Numbered from the stretch's first letter, positions 39,267 through 48,704 are shown. The stretch: DNA of 64,000 bases from Pseudomonas weihenstephanensis (GCF_001043055.1 NZ_JYLF01000002.1:248001-312000); one strand, 5' to 3'. Made by a program: numbers and translations. The notes: generated by a model from the sequence alone, not told the origin.

Positions 39267-41072
39267 TTAGCGGCTACAGGGCTGTCTGATCAACGCCAGT
39301 AGCGTCCAGCCAGCGCTCGGCTTCAAGTCGCTGTCAGGTGTCACCACATGCACCCAGCCGGTTTTATCGCGTGCAAACAGCAATGTGGCACGCTCACCAT
39401 GCAGCGCCTGATAGTCCTCCCACGTGAACGCGTCGGTGAGCAGTGTGCTGTAGATGTCAGCGCCCTGATTCAGGTCGCTCACCAACTGGCTGTAGGTCAG
39501 TGCCCGGTCCCCAAAGGCTTGCCCGCGATGTTCATGGCTGGCGCGATGTTTGTCGGTACGACGGCTTTCGTGATTGTTGGTCAGTGTATACAAGCGTTGA
39601 GGCCCAAATTCATGCCGAAAGCGTGTGGCAGCCAGTGCGTTGAGCTCACCCGATGGTGACAGCGCAAGCAGGTGGCCCAGGCCGACTAAATCCAGATGCG
39701 ACTCGGCATGTTCCGACGCCGGGTTGCCAAAGTAAGTCGGCAGGTTGTCCATGCGTGCAGCGCGGATGTTTTCCCAGTTTGAATCCGTCAGCAGCACCCG
39801 GCTGCCCAGTTGGTGCAGCGCTTTGGCGATAAGACGGGCAGGGCCGTTGGCACCCACGATCAAAAAACCGCTGGGTGGCGGTTCAGCGACCTTGAGCAAG
39901 CGCGCAAGCGGTCGAGCGGTGGCGCTTTGTAACACCACGGTGCCGATGATCACGGCGAAGGTCAGAGGGACCAGCAGCAGGGCACCTTCATGCCCTGCTT
40001 CGTCCAGACGAATGGCAAAAATAGCTGACACTGCTGCGGCCACAATGCCGCGCGGTGCGATCCAGGCCAGCAAGGTGCGTTCGCGCCAGTTCAGCGTTGA
40101 GCCAAAGGTGCAAAGCAACACGTTCAGTGGCCGCGCGATGAACTGAATGATCAGCAGCAAGACCAGCACCGCCGGGCCAAGGCCGATCATTGCGTTCAGG
40201 TCCAGACGGGCGGCCAGTAATATGAACAGGCCCGAAATCAGAAAGATGCTGAGGTTTTCTTTGAAGTGCAGAATATTGCGCACATCAACCCCTTTCATGT
40301 TGGCCATCCACATGCCCATCAGCGTGACTGCCAGCAAGCCGGATTCATGCATCACCTGATTGGCCGCGATGAACACCGCCAATACCACCGCGAGCGTGGC
40401 GAGGCTATGCAGATATTCGGGCAGCCATTGCTTGCGCAATACGTGGCCAGAGGCCCAGCCGCCCACGATGCCAAACACACTGCCGCATACAATTACCCCG
40501 GCAAAGGTCAATAAACTGTGGCTCAGGCCGTCACCACTGGCGCTGGCAATGATGAAGCTGTAGACCACCACCGCGAGCAATGCACCAATCGGGTCGATGA
40601 CGATCCCTTCCCAGCGCAAAATATTGGCAATTGATGCTTTGGGCCGTACTACGCGTAACATCGGCACAATCACGGTCGGCCCGGTCACCAGCGTCAGGGT
40701 GCCGAACAGCAAGGCCAGGAGCCAGTCAAAACCCAGCAGCCAATGCGTGGCGAGGGTAATCACAGCCCATGTCGACAGTGCGCCCACGGTGACTAGCCGA
40801 TGTACGACGGTGCCGATTTCGCGCCACTCGGACAGGTGCAGCGTCAGGCTGCCTTCGAACAGAATCAGTGCCACTGCCAGTGATACCAAAGGCATCAGCA
40901 GGGGGCCAAACAGCTGTTGCGGGTTTAGCCAGCCCAATACCGGGCCGAGTAAAATCCCCGCCAGCAACAAAAACAAAATGGCGGGCAGCTTCAGCCGCCA
41001 GGCCAGCCATTGGCAGCCCAGTGCTGCGACCCCGATGCCACCGAACGTCAGCAGAATCTGTTGTTCATTCAT
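39267..41072 (-). CDS. Cation:proton antiporter with RCK/TrkA-N domain
   Basis: This 601-residue inner-membrane antiporter of the CPA family exchanges Na+ or K+ for H+. Twelve or so hydrophobic segments occupy about residues 1-390. They include FEGSLTLHLSEWREIG, the conserved TLTLVTGPTVIVPM and EGIVIDPIGALLAV, the last holding the ion-site Asp. The C-terminus has a TrkA-N/RCK Rossmann domain (GFLIVGANGPARLIAKALHQ) that likely senses NAD(H) or nucleotides. It resembles YbaL/Kef- and NhaP-like proteins with a regulatory tail. The cation is not determined from the sequence. Confidence 0.88.
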   Translation of the reverse strand: MNEQQILLTFGGIGVAALGCQWLAWRLKLPAILFLLLAGILLGPVLGWLNPQQLFGPLLMPLVSLAVALILFEGSLTLHLSEWREIGTVVHRLVTVGALSTWAVITLATHWLLGFDWLLALLFGTLTLVTGPTVIVPMLRVVRPKASIANILRWEGIVIDPIGALLAVVVYSFIIASASGDGLSHSLLTFAGVIVCGSVFGIVGGWASGHVLRKQWLPEYLHSLATLAVVLAVFIAANQVMHESGLLAVTLMGMWMANMKGVDVRNILHFKENLSIFLISGLFILLAARLDLNAMIGLGPAVLVLLLIIQFIARPLNVLLCTFGSTLNWRERTLLAWIAPRGIVAAAVSAIFAIRLDEAGHEGALLLVPLTFAVIIGTVVLQSATARPLARLLKVAEPPPSGFLIVGANGPARLIAKALHQLGSRVLLTDSNWENIRAARMDNLPTYFGNPASEHAESHLDLVGLGHLLALSPSGELNALAATRFRHEFGPQRLYTLTNNHESRRTDKHRASHEHRGQAFGDRALTYSQLVSDLNQGADIYSTLLTDAFTWEDYQALHGERATLLFARDKTGWVHVVTPDSDLKPSAGWTLLALIRQPCSR

Positions 41073-41205
41073 AAAGGGTCCTTTGCGTGCCGAGTAAGTG
41101 GAGCTTTGTGTTTATGCCCAGAGCCGGCTATGAAAGACTAGCGGCCACTTTCACCGTTCACTTTTTATTTTTGCGTGGCCTTGTGGCTGTGCCTGTCGAG
41201 AACCG

Positions 41206-42102
41206 ATGCCTGCTATAGATGACCCACTGATCGACCGCTTTCTGGATGCCTTGTGGCTGGAAAAAGGCCTGTCCGACAACACCCGTTACGCGTATCGCAG
41301 CGATTTGGCGTTATTCAATGGCTGGTTGCATGAGCGTGGCATTGAGTTGATTCATGCCGGGCGCGAGCTGATTCTCGATCACTTGGCGTGGCGCCTTGAT
41401 CAGTTGTACAAACCCCGTTCAACAGCGCGGTTCTTGTCAGGTGCGCGTGGTTTTTATCGTTATCTGTTGCGTGAAAAGCTGATTGCGGTTGATCCAACCT
41501 TGCAAGTCGACATGCCGCAACTGGGACGGCCGCTGCCCAAATCGTTGTCAGAGGCAGACGTAGAAGCCTTGCTGACCGCACCTGATTTGAGTGAGGCCAT
41601 CGGCCAGCGTGACCGCGCCATGCTGGAGGTGCTTTACGCATGCGGGCTGCGTGTGACAGAGCTGATCAGCCTGACACTGGAGCAGGTCAACTTGCGTCAG
41701 GGCGTATTGCGCGTCATGGGCAAGGGCAGCAAGGAGCGCTTGGTGCCGATGGGGGAGGAAGCGATCGTGTGGGTTGAGCGCTACATGCGCGATGCGCGGC
41801 ATGAACTGTTAAATGGGCGGCCCAGCGACGTGTTGTTTCCCAGCCAGCGCGGTGAACAAATGACCCGTCAAACGTTCTGGCACCGCATCAAGCATCAAGC
41901 CCGCGTCGCAGGCATCGACAAGTCATTGTCACCGCACACCTTGCGTCATGCTTTCGCGACCCACCTGCTCAACCACGGAGCCGATCTGCGCGTGGTGCAG
42001 ATGCTGCTCGGGCACAGCGATTTATCCACCACCCAGATTTACACCCATGTGGCGCGTGCTCGCCTGCAAGACCTGCATGCTCAACATCATCCGCGAGGCT
42101 AA
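41206..42102 (+). CDS. xerD: Tyrosine recombinase XerD
   Basis: This 298-residue site-specific recombinase acts with XerC at dif to resolve chromosome dimers under FtsK control. The N-terminal SAM-like domain reads FLDALWLEKGLSDNTRYAYRSDL. The catalytic set is in ACGLRVTELISL, the Lys near VMGKGSKERLVPMG, LSPHTLRHAFATHLLNHG, VQMLLGHSDLSTTQIYTHV and the final Tyr. Context (xerD-dsbC-hom-thrC) fits XerD rather than XerC. Confidence 0.95.
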   Translation: MPAIDDPLIDRFLDALWLEKGLSDNTRYAYRSDLALFNGWLHERGIELIHAGRELILDHLAWRLDQLYKPRSTARFLSGARGFYRYLLREKLIAVDPTLQVDMPQLGRPLPKSLSEADVEALLTAPDLSEAIGQRDRAMLEVLYACGLRVTELISLTLEQVNLRQGVLRVMGKGSKERLVPMGEEAIVWVERYMRDARHELLNGRPSDVLFPSQRGEQMTRQTFWHRIKHQARVAGIDKSLSPHTLRHAFATHLLNHGADLRVVQMLLGHSDLSTTQIYTHVARARLQDLHAQHHPRG

Positions 42103-42249
42103 GTTGTTTGCCGTGCTCTTGCGTTGGCCACAGTCGGCCTTGAAAGCCATTTGTGGTAGGCTTCGCGGGTTTAGAAAACGGGCCACTGACTCCCTTTTTT
42201 GTCTCGGGGCATTCAGGTTTGGCCGTTTTGTCCGCCTTCAGGAGTTTTC

Positions 42250-42981
42250 ATGCGCGTGACCCATATTTTTGCCGCCGCAGCCCTTGCGTTGGTCAGTACC
42301 TTTTCATTGGCCGACACCGGCGCCGAGCAAGCCATCCGTAAAAGCCTTGAAACGCTGCAACTGGATGTTCCGGTAGAAAGCATCAGCGCAAGTCCGATGG
42401 CGGGCCTGTATGAAGTCAAGCTCAAGGGCAGCCGCGTACTGTATGCCAGCGCGGATGGCCAGTTCATCGTGCAAGGCTATATGTTCCAGCTCAAAGACGG
42501 TAAGCCGGTCAATCTGACCGAAAAAGCCGAGCGTGTAGGTGTCGCCAAGTTGATCAACGGGATTCCCGTTGCAGAAACCGTGGTGTACCCGGCCATCGGC
42601 GAAACCAAGTCGCACATCACTGTTTTTACCGATACCACCTGCCCTTATTGCCACAAACTGCATGAAGAAGTGCCTGAGCTGAACAAAATGGGCATTGAAG
42701 TGCGTTACGTTGCGTTCCCGCGTCAGGGCCTGGGTTCGGCCGGTGATCAGCAGCTGCAAGCGGTCTGGTGCTCGAAAGACAAGAAAAGCGCCATGGACAA
42801 AATGACCGACGGCAAAACAGTCGACGCCCCTAAATGCGCCAACCCGGTGGCCAAGCAATTTGCCCTGGGTCAGTCCATTGGGGTCAATGGTACGCCTGCC
42901 ATCGTTTTGGCCGATGGCCAGGTGATTCCGGGCTATCAGCCGGCAGTACAGGTTGGCAAGCTGGCACTCAGTGTTAAATAA
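42250..42981 (+). CDS. dsbC: Periplasmic disulfide isomerase DsbC
   Basis: This 243-residue exported protein corrects disulfide bonds in the periplasm and is kept reduced by DsbD. It has a signal peptide (MRVTHIFAAAALALVSTFSLA), an N-terminal dimerisation domain, and a thioredoxin fold with the CPYC site (FTDTTCPYCHKLH). The cis-Pro loop is NGTPAIVLADGQ. The start at 42250 gives the proper signal. It follows xerD by about 150 bases, and a hairpin-rich gap separates it from hom. Confidence 0.96.
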   Translation: MRVTHIFAAAALALVSTFSLADTGAEQAIRKSLETLQLDVPVESISASPMAGLYEVKLKGSRVLYASADGQFIVQGYMFQLKDGKPVNLTEKAERVGVAKLINGIPVAETVVYPAIGETKSHITVFTDTTCPYCHKLHEEVPELNKMGIEVRYVAFPRQGLGSAGDQQLQAVWCSKDKKSAMDKMTDGKTVDAPKCANPVAKQFALGQSIGVNGTPAIVLADGQVIPGYQPAVQVGKLALSVK

Positions 42982-43013
42982 TCCTGCCTCGTCACGCTAA
43001 GCCTTTGACGAGC

Positions 43014-43091
43014 ATGGCCGGGCAGCTCCGTTGCCCAGTCATTTATAGAGAACCGTGGCAGTCCACGGTTGTATTCCACGGCCGGCCTTGA
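43014..43091 (+). CDS. Possible short leader ORF before hom
   Basis: This is a 25-codon ORF (MAGQLRCPVIYREPWQSTVV, then FHGRP). It ends with TGA in the loop of the second hairpin of the dsbC-hom gap. The ribosome site is weak (GACGAG). It holds one Thr, one Ile and three Val codons, fewer regulatory codons than classical thr leaders. It may be translated by chance. Evidence is positional only. Confidence 0.2.
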   Translation: MAGQLRCPVIYREPWQSTVVFHGRP

Positions 43092-43104
43092 GTCGGCCGT
43101 TTTA
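43051..43104 (+). promoter_or_regulatory. Tandem hairpins, attenuator-like, before hom
   Basis: Hairpin 1 pairs AACCGTGG (43051-43058) with CCACGGTT (43063-43070). Hairpin 2 pairs ACGGCCG (43078-43084) with CGGCCGT (43094-43100) and ends in TTTT. CCGTGG at 43053-43058 could instead pair with a second CCACGG at 43076-43081, which would break hairpin 2. Hairpin 2 ends about five bases before the hom ribosome site (GGGGAG, 43106-43111). Confidence 0.45.
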
Positions 43105-43117
43105 TGGGGAGTTCAGC

Positions 43118-44422
43118 GTGAATCCGGTCAAAGTAGGCATCTGTGGACTAGGGACCGTCGGTGGCGGCACCTTCAACGTACTTAAGCGTAACGCCGAGGA
43201 GATTGCCCGCCGTGCCGGGCGTGGTATCCAGGTTGCGCAAATTGCCCTGCGTACGCCAAACCCTCAGTGCGACATTACCGGTACCCCCATTACCCACGAT
43301 GTATTCGCCGTGGCAACCAATCCTGAAATCGACATCGTCATCGAGCTGATTGGCGGTTACACCATCGCCCGCGAGCTGGTGCTCAAAGCCATCGAAAACG
43401 GCAAGCACGTAGTCACGGCCAACAAGGCGCTGATTGCCGTGCACGGTAACGAGATCTTCGCCAGGGCGCAGGAAAAGGGCGTAATCGTGGCGTTTGAAGC
43501 CGCTGTAGCGGGCGGTATCCCGGTGATCAAGGCCATCCGTGAAGGGTTGTCGGCCAACCGTATCAACTGGGTAGCGGGCATCATCAACGGCACGGGTAAC
43601 TTCATCCTCACCGAGATGCGTGAAAAAGGCCGCACCTTTGAAGACGTATTGGCCGAGGCACAAGCACTGGGCTACGCCGAAGCCGATCCGACTTTCGACG
43701 TTGAAGGCATTGACGCCGCGCATAAGCTGACCATTCTGGCGTCCATCGCGTTCGGTATCCCGCTGCAATTCGACAAGGCTTACACCGAAGGCATCACCAA
43801 GCTGACAACCGCTGATGTGAATTACGCCGAAGCACTGGGCTATCGCATCAAGCACCTGGGTGTTGCACGCAGCACGGCCAGCGGCATCGAATTGCGTGTT
43901 CACCCCACCCTGATCCCGGCTGATCGCCTGATCGCCAACGTCAATGGCGTAATGAATGCGGTGATGGTCAACGGTGATGCTGCCGGCTCAAGCTTGTTCT
44001 ACGGCGCTGGCGCTGGCATGGAACCGACCGCGTCTTCGGTCGTCGCAGACCTGGTCGACGTGGTTCGCGCCATGACCAGCGACCCTGAGAACCGCGTGCC
44101 GCACCTGGCCTTCCAGCCCGACGCACTGTCCGACCACCCGATCCTGCCGATCGAAGCCTGCGAAAGCGCTTATTACCTGCGCATTCAGGCCAAGGACCAT
44201 CCAGGTGTCCTGGCGCAAGTGGCCAGCATCTTGTCCGAGCGTGGTATCAACATTGAATCGATCATGCAAAAAGAAGTCGAAGAACACGACGGTCTGGTGC
44301 CCATGATCCTGCTGACCCACCGTGTGCTTGAACAAAGCATGAACGATGCCATCACCGCGCTTGAAGCGTTGCAAGGCGTCGTCGGCCCGGTGGTCCGTAT
44401 CCGCGTTGAGCATCTAAATTAA
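43118..44422 (+). CDS. hom: Homoserine dehydrogenase
   Basis: This 434-residue NAD(P)H-dependent enzyme reduces aspartate semialdehyde to homoserine, on the route to threonine, methionine and isoleucine. The nucleotide-binding loop is GICGLGTVGGGTFNVLKR. The catalytic region includes INGTGNFILTEM and AEADPTFDVEGIDAAHKLTI. The C-terminal ACT domain (KDHPGVLAQVASILSERGIN) implies feedback regulation, probably by threonine. GTG at 43118 has GGGGAG 6 bases upstream. thrC follows after 106 bases. Confidence 0.96.
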   Translation: MNPVKVGICGLGTVGGGTFNVLKRNAEEIARRAGRGIQVAQIALRTPNPQCDITGTPITHDVFAVATNPEIDIVIELIGGYTIARELVLKAIENGKHVVTANKALIAVHGNEIFARAQEKGVIVAFEAAVAGGIPVIKAIREGLSANRINWVAGIINGTGNFILTEMREKGRTFEDVLAEAQALGYAEADPTFDVEGIDAAHKLTILASIAFGIPLQFDKAYTEGITKLTTADVNYAEALGYRIKHLGVARSTASGIELRVHPTLIPADRLIANVNGVMNAVMVNGDAAGSSLFYGAGAGMEPTASSVVADLVDVVRAMTSDPENRVPHLAFQPDALSDHPILPIEACESAYYLRIQAKDHPGVLAQVASILSERGINIESIMQKEVEEHDGLVPMILLTHRVLEQSMNDAITALEALQGVVGPVVRIRVEHLN

Positions 44423-44528
44423 TTAATAGCGGCAAGCGTCTTGTTGCGCGCCACATGTTCAAAGCCCCTGTGCTTGACGTGTGGCCGATGGCCAAACCGC
44501 TTGCAGCTCACATCGAAGGTTCGCCCTA

Positions 44529-45938
44529 ATGCGCTATATCAGTACCCGCGGCCAGGCACCGGCCCTGAATTTTGAAGACGTGTTGCTGGCCGGTCTGGCC
44601 AGCGATGGCGGTTTGTACGTGCCAGAAAACCTGCCACGTTTCACGCAAGAAGAAATCGCTTCCTGGGCTGGTCTGCCTTATCACGAGCTGGCATTCCGAG
44701 TAATGCGTCCGTTTGTGACAGGCAGCATCCCGGATGCGGACTTCAAAAAAATACTGGAAGACACCTACGGCGTGTTTGCTCACGCTGCGGTTGCACCCCT
44801 GCGTCAACTCAATAACAACGAATGGGTCATGGAGCTGTTCCACGGCCCGACCCTGGCGTTCAAAGATTTCGCCTTGCAATTGCTCGGCCGCCTGCTCGAC
44901 TACGTGCTTGAAAAGCGCGCAGAGCGCGTGGTCATTGTTGGCGCGACGTCCGGCGACACCGGCTCTGCGGCGATTGAAGGCTGCAAGCACTGTGAAAACG
45001 TCGATATTTTCATCCTGCACCCCCATAACCGGGTGTCAGAAGTGCAGCGTCGTCAAATGACGACACTCTTCGGCGACAACATTCACAACATCGCCATTGA
45101 AGGTAACTTCGATGACTGCCAGGAAATGGTCAAAGCCAGTTTTGCCGATCAAGGCTTCCTGAAAGGCACGCGCCTGGTGGCGGTTAACTCGATCAACTGG
45201 GCGCGGATCATGGCCCAGATCGTTTACTACTTCCATGCAGCGTTGCAGTTGGGCGGGCCTCAGCGCTCCGTCTCGTTCTCGGTGCCTACCGGTAACTTTG
45301 GTGACATCTTCGCCGGTTACCTGGCACGCAATATGGGGTTGCCGATCAACCAGTTGATCGTTGCCACCAACCGTAACGACATCCTGCACCGCTTCATGAG
45401 CGGTAATCAGTACGCCAAAGACACCCTGCACGCGACCCTGTCCCCGTCGATGGACATCATGGTGTCCTCGAACTTCGAACGCTTGCTGTTCGATCTGCAT
45501 GGGCGCAACGGTGCAGCGGTTGCAGGCTTGATGGACACCTTCAAGCACAGCGGCCACTTCAGCGTTGAAGAAGACCGCTGGACCGAAGCACGCCGCCTGT
45601 TTGACTCGCTGGCCGTGGATGACGCTCAGACCTGTGAAACCATCGCCCAAGTGTTTGCTGAAACGGGCGAAGTGCTTGACCCGCACACCGCCATTGGCGT
45701 CAAGGCGGCCCGTGAATGCCGTCGCCACCTGGACACCCCGATGGTCATTTTGGGAACGGCGCACCCGGTCAAGTTCCCTGATGCCGTTGAGAAAGCTGGC
45801 GTAGGAAAAGCGCTGGAACTTCCAGCTCATCTTTCTGACTTGTTTGAGAGAGAGGAGCGGTACACCGTGTTGGATAACGATCTCAAAGCGGTTCAAGCCT
45901 TTGTCAGCCAGCATGGCAACCGAGGCAAGTCGCTCTAA
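44529..45938 (+). CDS. thrC: Threonine synthase
   Basis: This 469-residue PLP enzyme converts O-phosphohomoserine to threonine. The opening MRYISTRGQAPALNFEDVLL and the PLP-lysine region FHGPTLAFKDFALQL are clear. The phosphate-binding loop is GATSGDTGSAAIEG. It forms the hom-thrC pair typical of Pseudomonas, which has no classical thrABC operon. A terminator follows. Confidence 0.97.
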   Translation: MRYISTRGQAPALNFEDVLLAGLASDGGLYVPENLPRFTQEEIASWAGLPYHELAFRVMRPFVTGSIPDADFKKILEDTYGVFAHAAVAPLRQLNNNEWVMELFHGPTLAFKDFALQLLGRLLDYVLEKRAERVVIVGATSGDTGSAAIEGCKHCENVDIFILHPHNRVSEVQRRQMTTLFGDNIHNIAIEGNFDDCQEMVKASFADQGFLKGTRLVAVNSINWARIMAQIVYYFHAALQLGGPQRSVSFSVPTGNFGDIFAGYLARNMGLPINQLIVATNRNDILHRFMSGNQYAKDTLHATLSPSMDIMVSSNFERLLFDLHGRNGAAVAGLMDTFKHSGHFSVEEDRWTEARRLFDSLAVDDAQTCETIAQVFAETGEVLDPHTAIGVKAARECRRHLDTPMVILGTAHPVKFPDAVEKAGVGKALELPAHLSDLFEREERYTVLDNDLKAVQAFVSQHGNRGKSL

Positions 45939-45960
45939 GCGGCGTTTTCTTACAAACTTT

Positions 45961-45988
45961 GAAGCCCGTCGCCTGACGGGCTTTTTAG
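45961..45988 (+). terminator. Rho-independent terminator of thrC
   Basis: GAAGCCCGTC-GCCT-GACGGGCTTTTTA forms a compact stem with a T-run, 22 bases after thrC. Confidence 0.9.
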
Positions 45989-46057
45989 TGTCTGCGTGGC
46001 AAACTTGTCTCGTTCTCGCCCTCTTGGGCGGCTGAGTGGTCGGTCAAGGAAGCTGCA

Positions 46058-48157
46058 ATGTTACGGTCTCTTCAGGCATTTGAATCATGGGTTTGTGCAG
46101 TGTTTTTCATGGGTATGTTGAGCCTGGTGCCGTCGGCCAGTGCCGCCCAGGGGTTGCCCTTCAAGCTCCCACAAAGCTTTGCCAGCTTTAATCCCTTGCG
46201 TCTGGATAACCAGCAAAAGCGCTGGCTTGAGGCGCATGGAGCGCTGCGTGTAGGCATTACCCTCGACGATTACGAGCCTGTCGATATCACAAGCGACCGT
46301 AACCGTTATCAAGGCATCAGTGCCGACTACTTGAGCATCATTCGTGACACGTTGGGTGCAAAGGTTGAAGTGGTTGGCTACCGAAAACGTGCTGAGGCCG
46401 TCGCCGACTTGCTGAGTGGCAAAATCGATATGCTCGCCAGCGCCAATGGTTTTGAACGCGGTATCGAAGGTCTCGCTTTTTCTGAGGACTACCTGATTGA
46501 TCGGCCTGTTATTGTCGTTCGAGCCTCAGAGGCGCAGCCCATCGAAAACTGGGTGGGTAAAAAGATCGGCTTTGTAGACGGTTACGTTGATATACAAACG
46601 GCCCATGCCTTTTACCCTGACAGCCAGCTCATTATTACGCCCACCCTGCACAGCGCCATGGAAGCCCTGACTGAGGGCGATATTGATGCTTTTATCGGCA
46701 ATGAGATCATTGTCCAGTCCTTTAAAAGCGTGAGGCCGTACTCCAAGTTGCGCATCTTGGGGAGCAGTGCCTTGCCCGTGTCCGGGTTTTCATTTGCCAC
46801 GCGCCAGGCCGACCGGCAAATGGTTGCCCTGATCAATCAAGTGTTGGGGAGTGTGGATGAAACCCTTTGTCGGGCGATTCTTGCGCGCTGGACCCACGGG
46901 CTTGAGGGCAGCATCGCGCAGCAACATATCGACCTGCTGCACAGCGAGCGAGAGTGGATCAAGGCCAATCCGGTGGTGATGTTGGCCAGTCAACAATTCC
47001 CTTTGTATGCCTTCAAAAATATAGACGGTGATTGGGAGGGATTGAACATTGATATTCTGGCGCGCATTACACGCATGACCGGTTTGCAGTTTGCGCATAT
47101 TGAAACGTTTTCAACGATGCAAACTCTGGACTTGCTCAAGGGGGGGATCGCGCACATGAATTCAACTCTGTCGATCACTCCGGAGCGAAAAGCGTTTTTG
47201 AACTTCAGCTATTCGTATGGCGGCGCGCCTTGGGTTTTTGTTGTACGTAGCCATGACGTCCGGTTGGGTTCGCTTGATCAGTTAGCGGGCAAGGTGTTGG
47301 CTCTTCCTGCCAAACACGCGCTTGAAGACATGGTCAGGCGTGAATACCCGACCATCACCGTGAAATCCGTAGATACCTTTGAGCAGGCAAGGGACCTGGT
47401 TGAAAGTGGCGAAGCCGATGCGACGATTCAGAGTGAAACGCAGGCGCATCTTTATCCCCAAGGCCGACTCAAAGTGGGGCGCAGTGTGGACGGACGATGG
47501 TCCGCCGATACTTTTGCGGTCAATACGCAGCATCCTGAACTTCTGAGCATTCTGAACAAAGCACTGGAAGCCATGCCCATGACCGAGATTCGTAGCTTGA
47601 GAAGCAAATGGTTAGGCGGTGGTGGTGCAGCGCCAAATGTCGGCAATGCCTTACACCACTCCTACTGGTTGTATGCGCTTATGGCGGTGCTGAGTGCATT
47701 CAGTCTGTGCTTGTTTTTGTGCAATCGAAAATTGCACAAACAGATTTTCAGTGGGCAAGTGCGAGAAAACGTATTACGTGAAGATATTCTGTTGCATCAG
47801 CGTTTTTTGGACGGTATTCCGAGTCCCATTTTTGTGGTCGGTCTTAAGGGTGAAGTCATTAGCTGCAATCACAGTTATGAAGATCGTTTGTCCATTAAGT
47901 TAGAGCGCATTCTGGGCTTAAACAGCATTGAAATTAACCTCTATCCGCAAGCACAGGCCGAGCAGTTTCATAGCGAGTTAATGGGCATGTTGCAAAGCCG
48001 AAAATCCCTTTATAAAAAGCGGTATGTCGAGTTCAAATCAGGGGGAAGATATATCTACCAATGGACGGTCCCGTTTTACGCAACCTCGGGGGAGTTGGTC
48101 GGCTTGATGGGAGGGTGGTTCGATATTTCTGAAATGAAGAAGTGGGACCCCCTGTGA
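46058..48157 (+). CDS. BvgS-like sensor lacking its kinase (two binding-protein domains plus PAS)
   Basis: This 699-residue protein has an N-terminal signal sequence (SLVPSASAA). Two tandem periplasmic binding-protein (SBP_bac_3/Venus-flytrap) domains follow, about residues 45-270 and 290-515. One transmembrane segment lies at about 533-555 (YWLYALMAVLSAFSLCLFL). A cytoplasmic PAS domain (about 575-690) runs from FLDGIPSPIFVVGLKGE to GLMGGWFDISEM. In BvgS/EvgS-type sensors this PAS is followed by a histidine kinase, receiver and Hpt. Here the frame stops 6 residues after the PAS signature. No kinase fragment is found downstream in 136 bases. AAGGA precedes the start. It may signal by another partner, or be decaying. 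Confidence 0.8.
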   Translation: MLRSLQAFESWVCAVFFMGMLSLVPSASAAQGLPFKLPQSFASFNPLRLDNQQKRWLEAHGALRVGITLDDYEPVDITSDRNRYQGISADYLSIIRDTLGAKVEVVGYRKRAEAVADLLSGKIDMLASANGFERGIEGLAFSEDYLIDRPVIVVRASEAQPIENWVGKKIGFVDGYVDIQTAHAFYPDSQLIITPTLHSAMEALTEGDIDAFIGNEIIVQSFKSVRPYSKLRILGSSALPVSGFSFATRQADRQMVALINQVLGSVDETLCRAILARWTHGLEGSIAQQHIDLLHSEREWIKANPVVMLASQQFPLYAFKNIDGDWEGLNIDILARITRMTGLQFAHIETFSTMQTLDLLKGGIAHMNSTLSITPERKAFLNFSYSYGGAPWVFVVRSHDVRLGSLDQLAGKVLALPAKHALEDMVRREYPTITVKSVDTFEQARDLVESGEADATIQSETQAHLYPQGRLKVGRSVDGRWSADTFAVNTQHPELLSILNKALEAMPMTEIRSLRSKWLGGGGAAPNVGNALHHSYWLYALMAVLSAFSLCLFLCNRKLHKQIFSGQVRENVLREDILLHQRFLDGIPSPIFVVGLKGEVISCNHSYEDRLSIKLERILGLNSIEINLYPQAQAEQFHSELMGMLQSRKSLYKKRYVEFKSGGRYIYQWTVPFYATSGELVGLMGGWFDISEMKKWDPL

Positions 48158-48293
48158 CAGGACGTGCGTGCACGCTGTGTCGAATGGCTATTGGTTATTC
48201 CTACTGATATTTCGGACTTATCCTATACCTCGCCCAGGTTGAGGCCACTAAAGTGCGTCCTCACGGCGAAATCATTCAGCCGGCCGAAGGCTC

Positions 48294-48704
48294 ATGATGC
48301 GATCCCTCAAAATATTGATCCTTGAAGACAACCCTTTCCAGTTAATGGCCATGCACCAGATGCTGAATGCATGCCGCGTTTTTGATGTGCTGACGGCTTC
48401 AAGCATTGAGTCTGCGCGCAACTCCTTGGCCGTACGCGGTGCTATTGATATCGCCATTTGCGATCTGTATCTGGAAGATGCATCGGGGGTGGAGCTGATC
48501 AGTGAGTTGGCTGTAAAGCAGCATGCGTCGGCGTTGATTATTCAAAGTTGTGCCGCGCCCCATATCGTCGAGATGGTGGCACGCGATGCCCGCAGGCAAG
48601 GGCTCAAGGTGTTGGGTTGCCTGTCAAAGCCCGTAACCTTGAACCGTTTGAATCAGTTGCTTGAGAAATACCAGGTGGCCAATTTCAGATCCTGTTGCTA
48701 TTGA
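48294..48704 (+). CDS. Stand-alone response-regulator receiver
   Basis: This 136-residue single receiver domain has no output domain. The acidic pair is in ILILEDNPFQ (E11, D12), the phosphoacceptor is D57 in AICDLYLED, the switch Ser is S85 and the conserved Lys is K112 in CLSKPVTL. It therefore looks phosphorylatable. It lies 136 bases after the kinase-less sensor on the same strand. BvgS-type operons often include a receiver protein, so it may be what remains of that system, or it may relay from another kinase. GAAGG precedes two adjacent ATGs. Confidence 0.85.
   Translation: MMRSLKILILEDNPFQLMAMHQMLNACRVFDVLTASSIESARNSLAVRGAIDIAICDLYLEDASGVELISELAVKQHASALIIQSCAAPHIVEMVARDARRQGLKVLGCLSKPVTLNRLNQLLEKYQVANFRSCCY

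Noticed and set aside
41206..42102. xerD as a mobile-element integrase
   Set aside because: Its sequence and the xerD-dsbC-hom-thrC context are those of the housekeeping recombinase. No att sites or cargo genes are seen.
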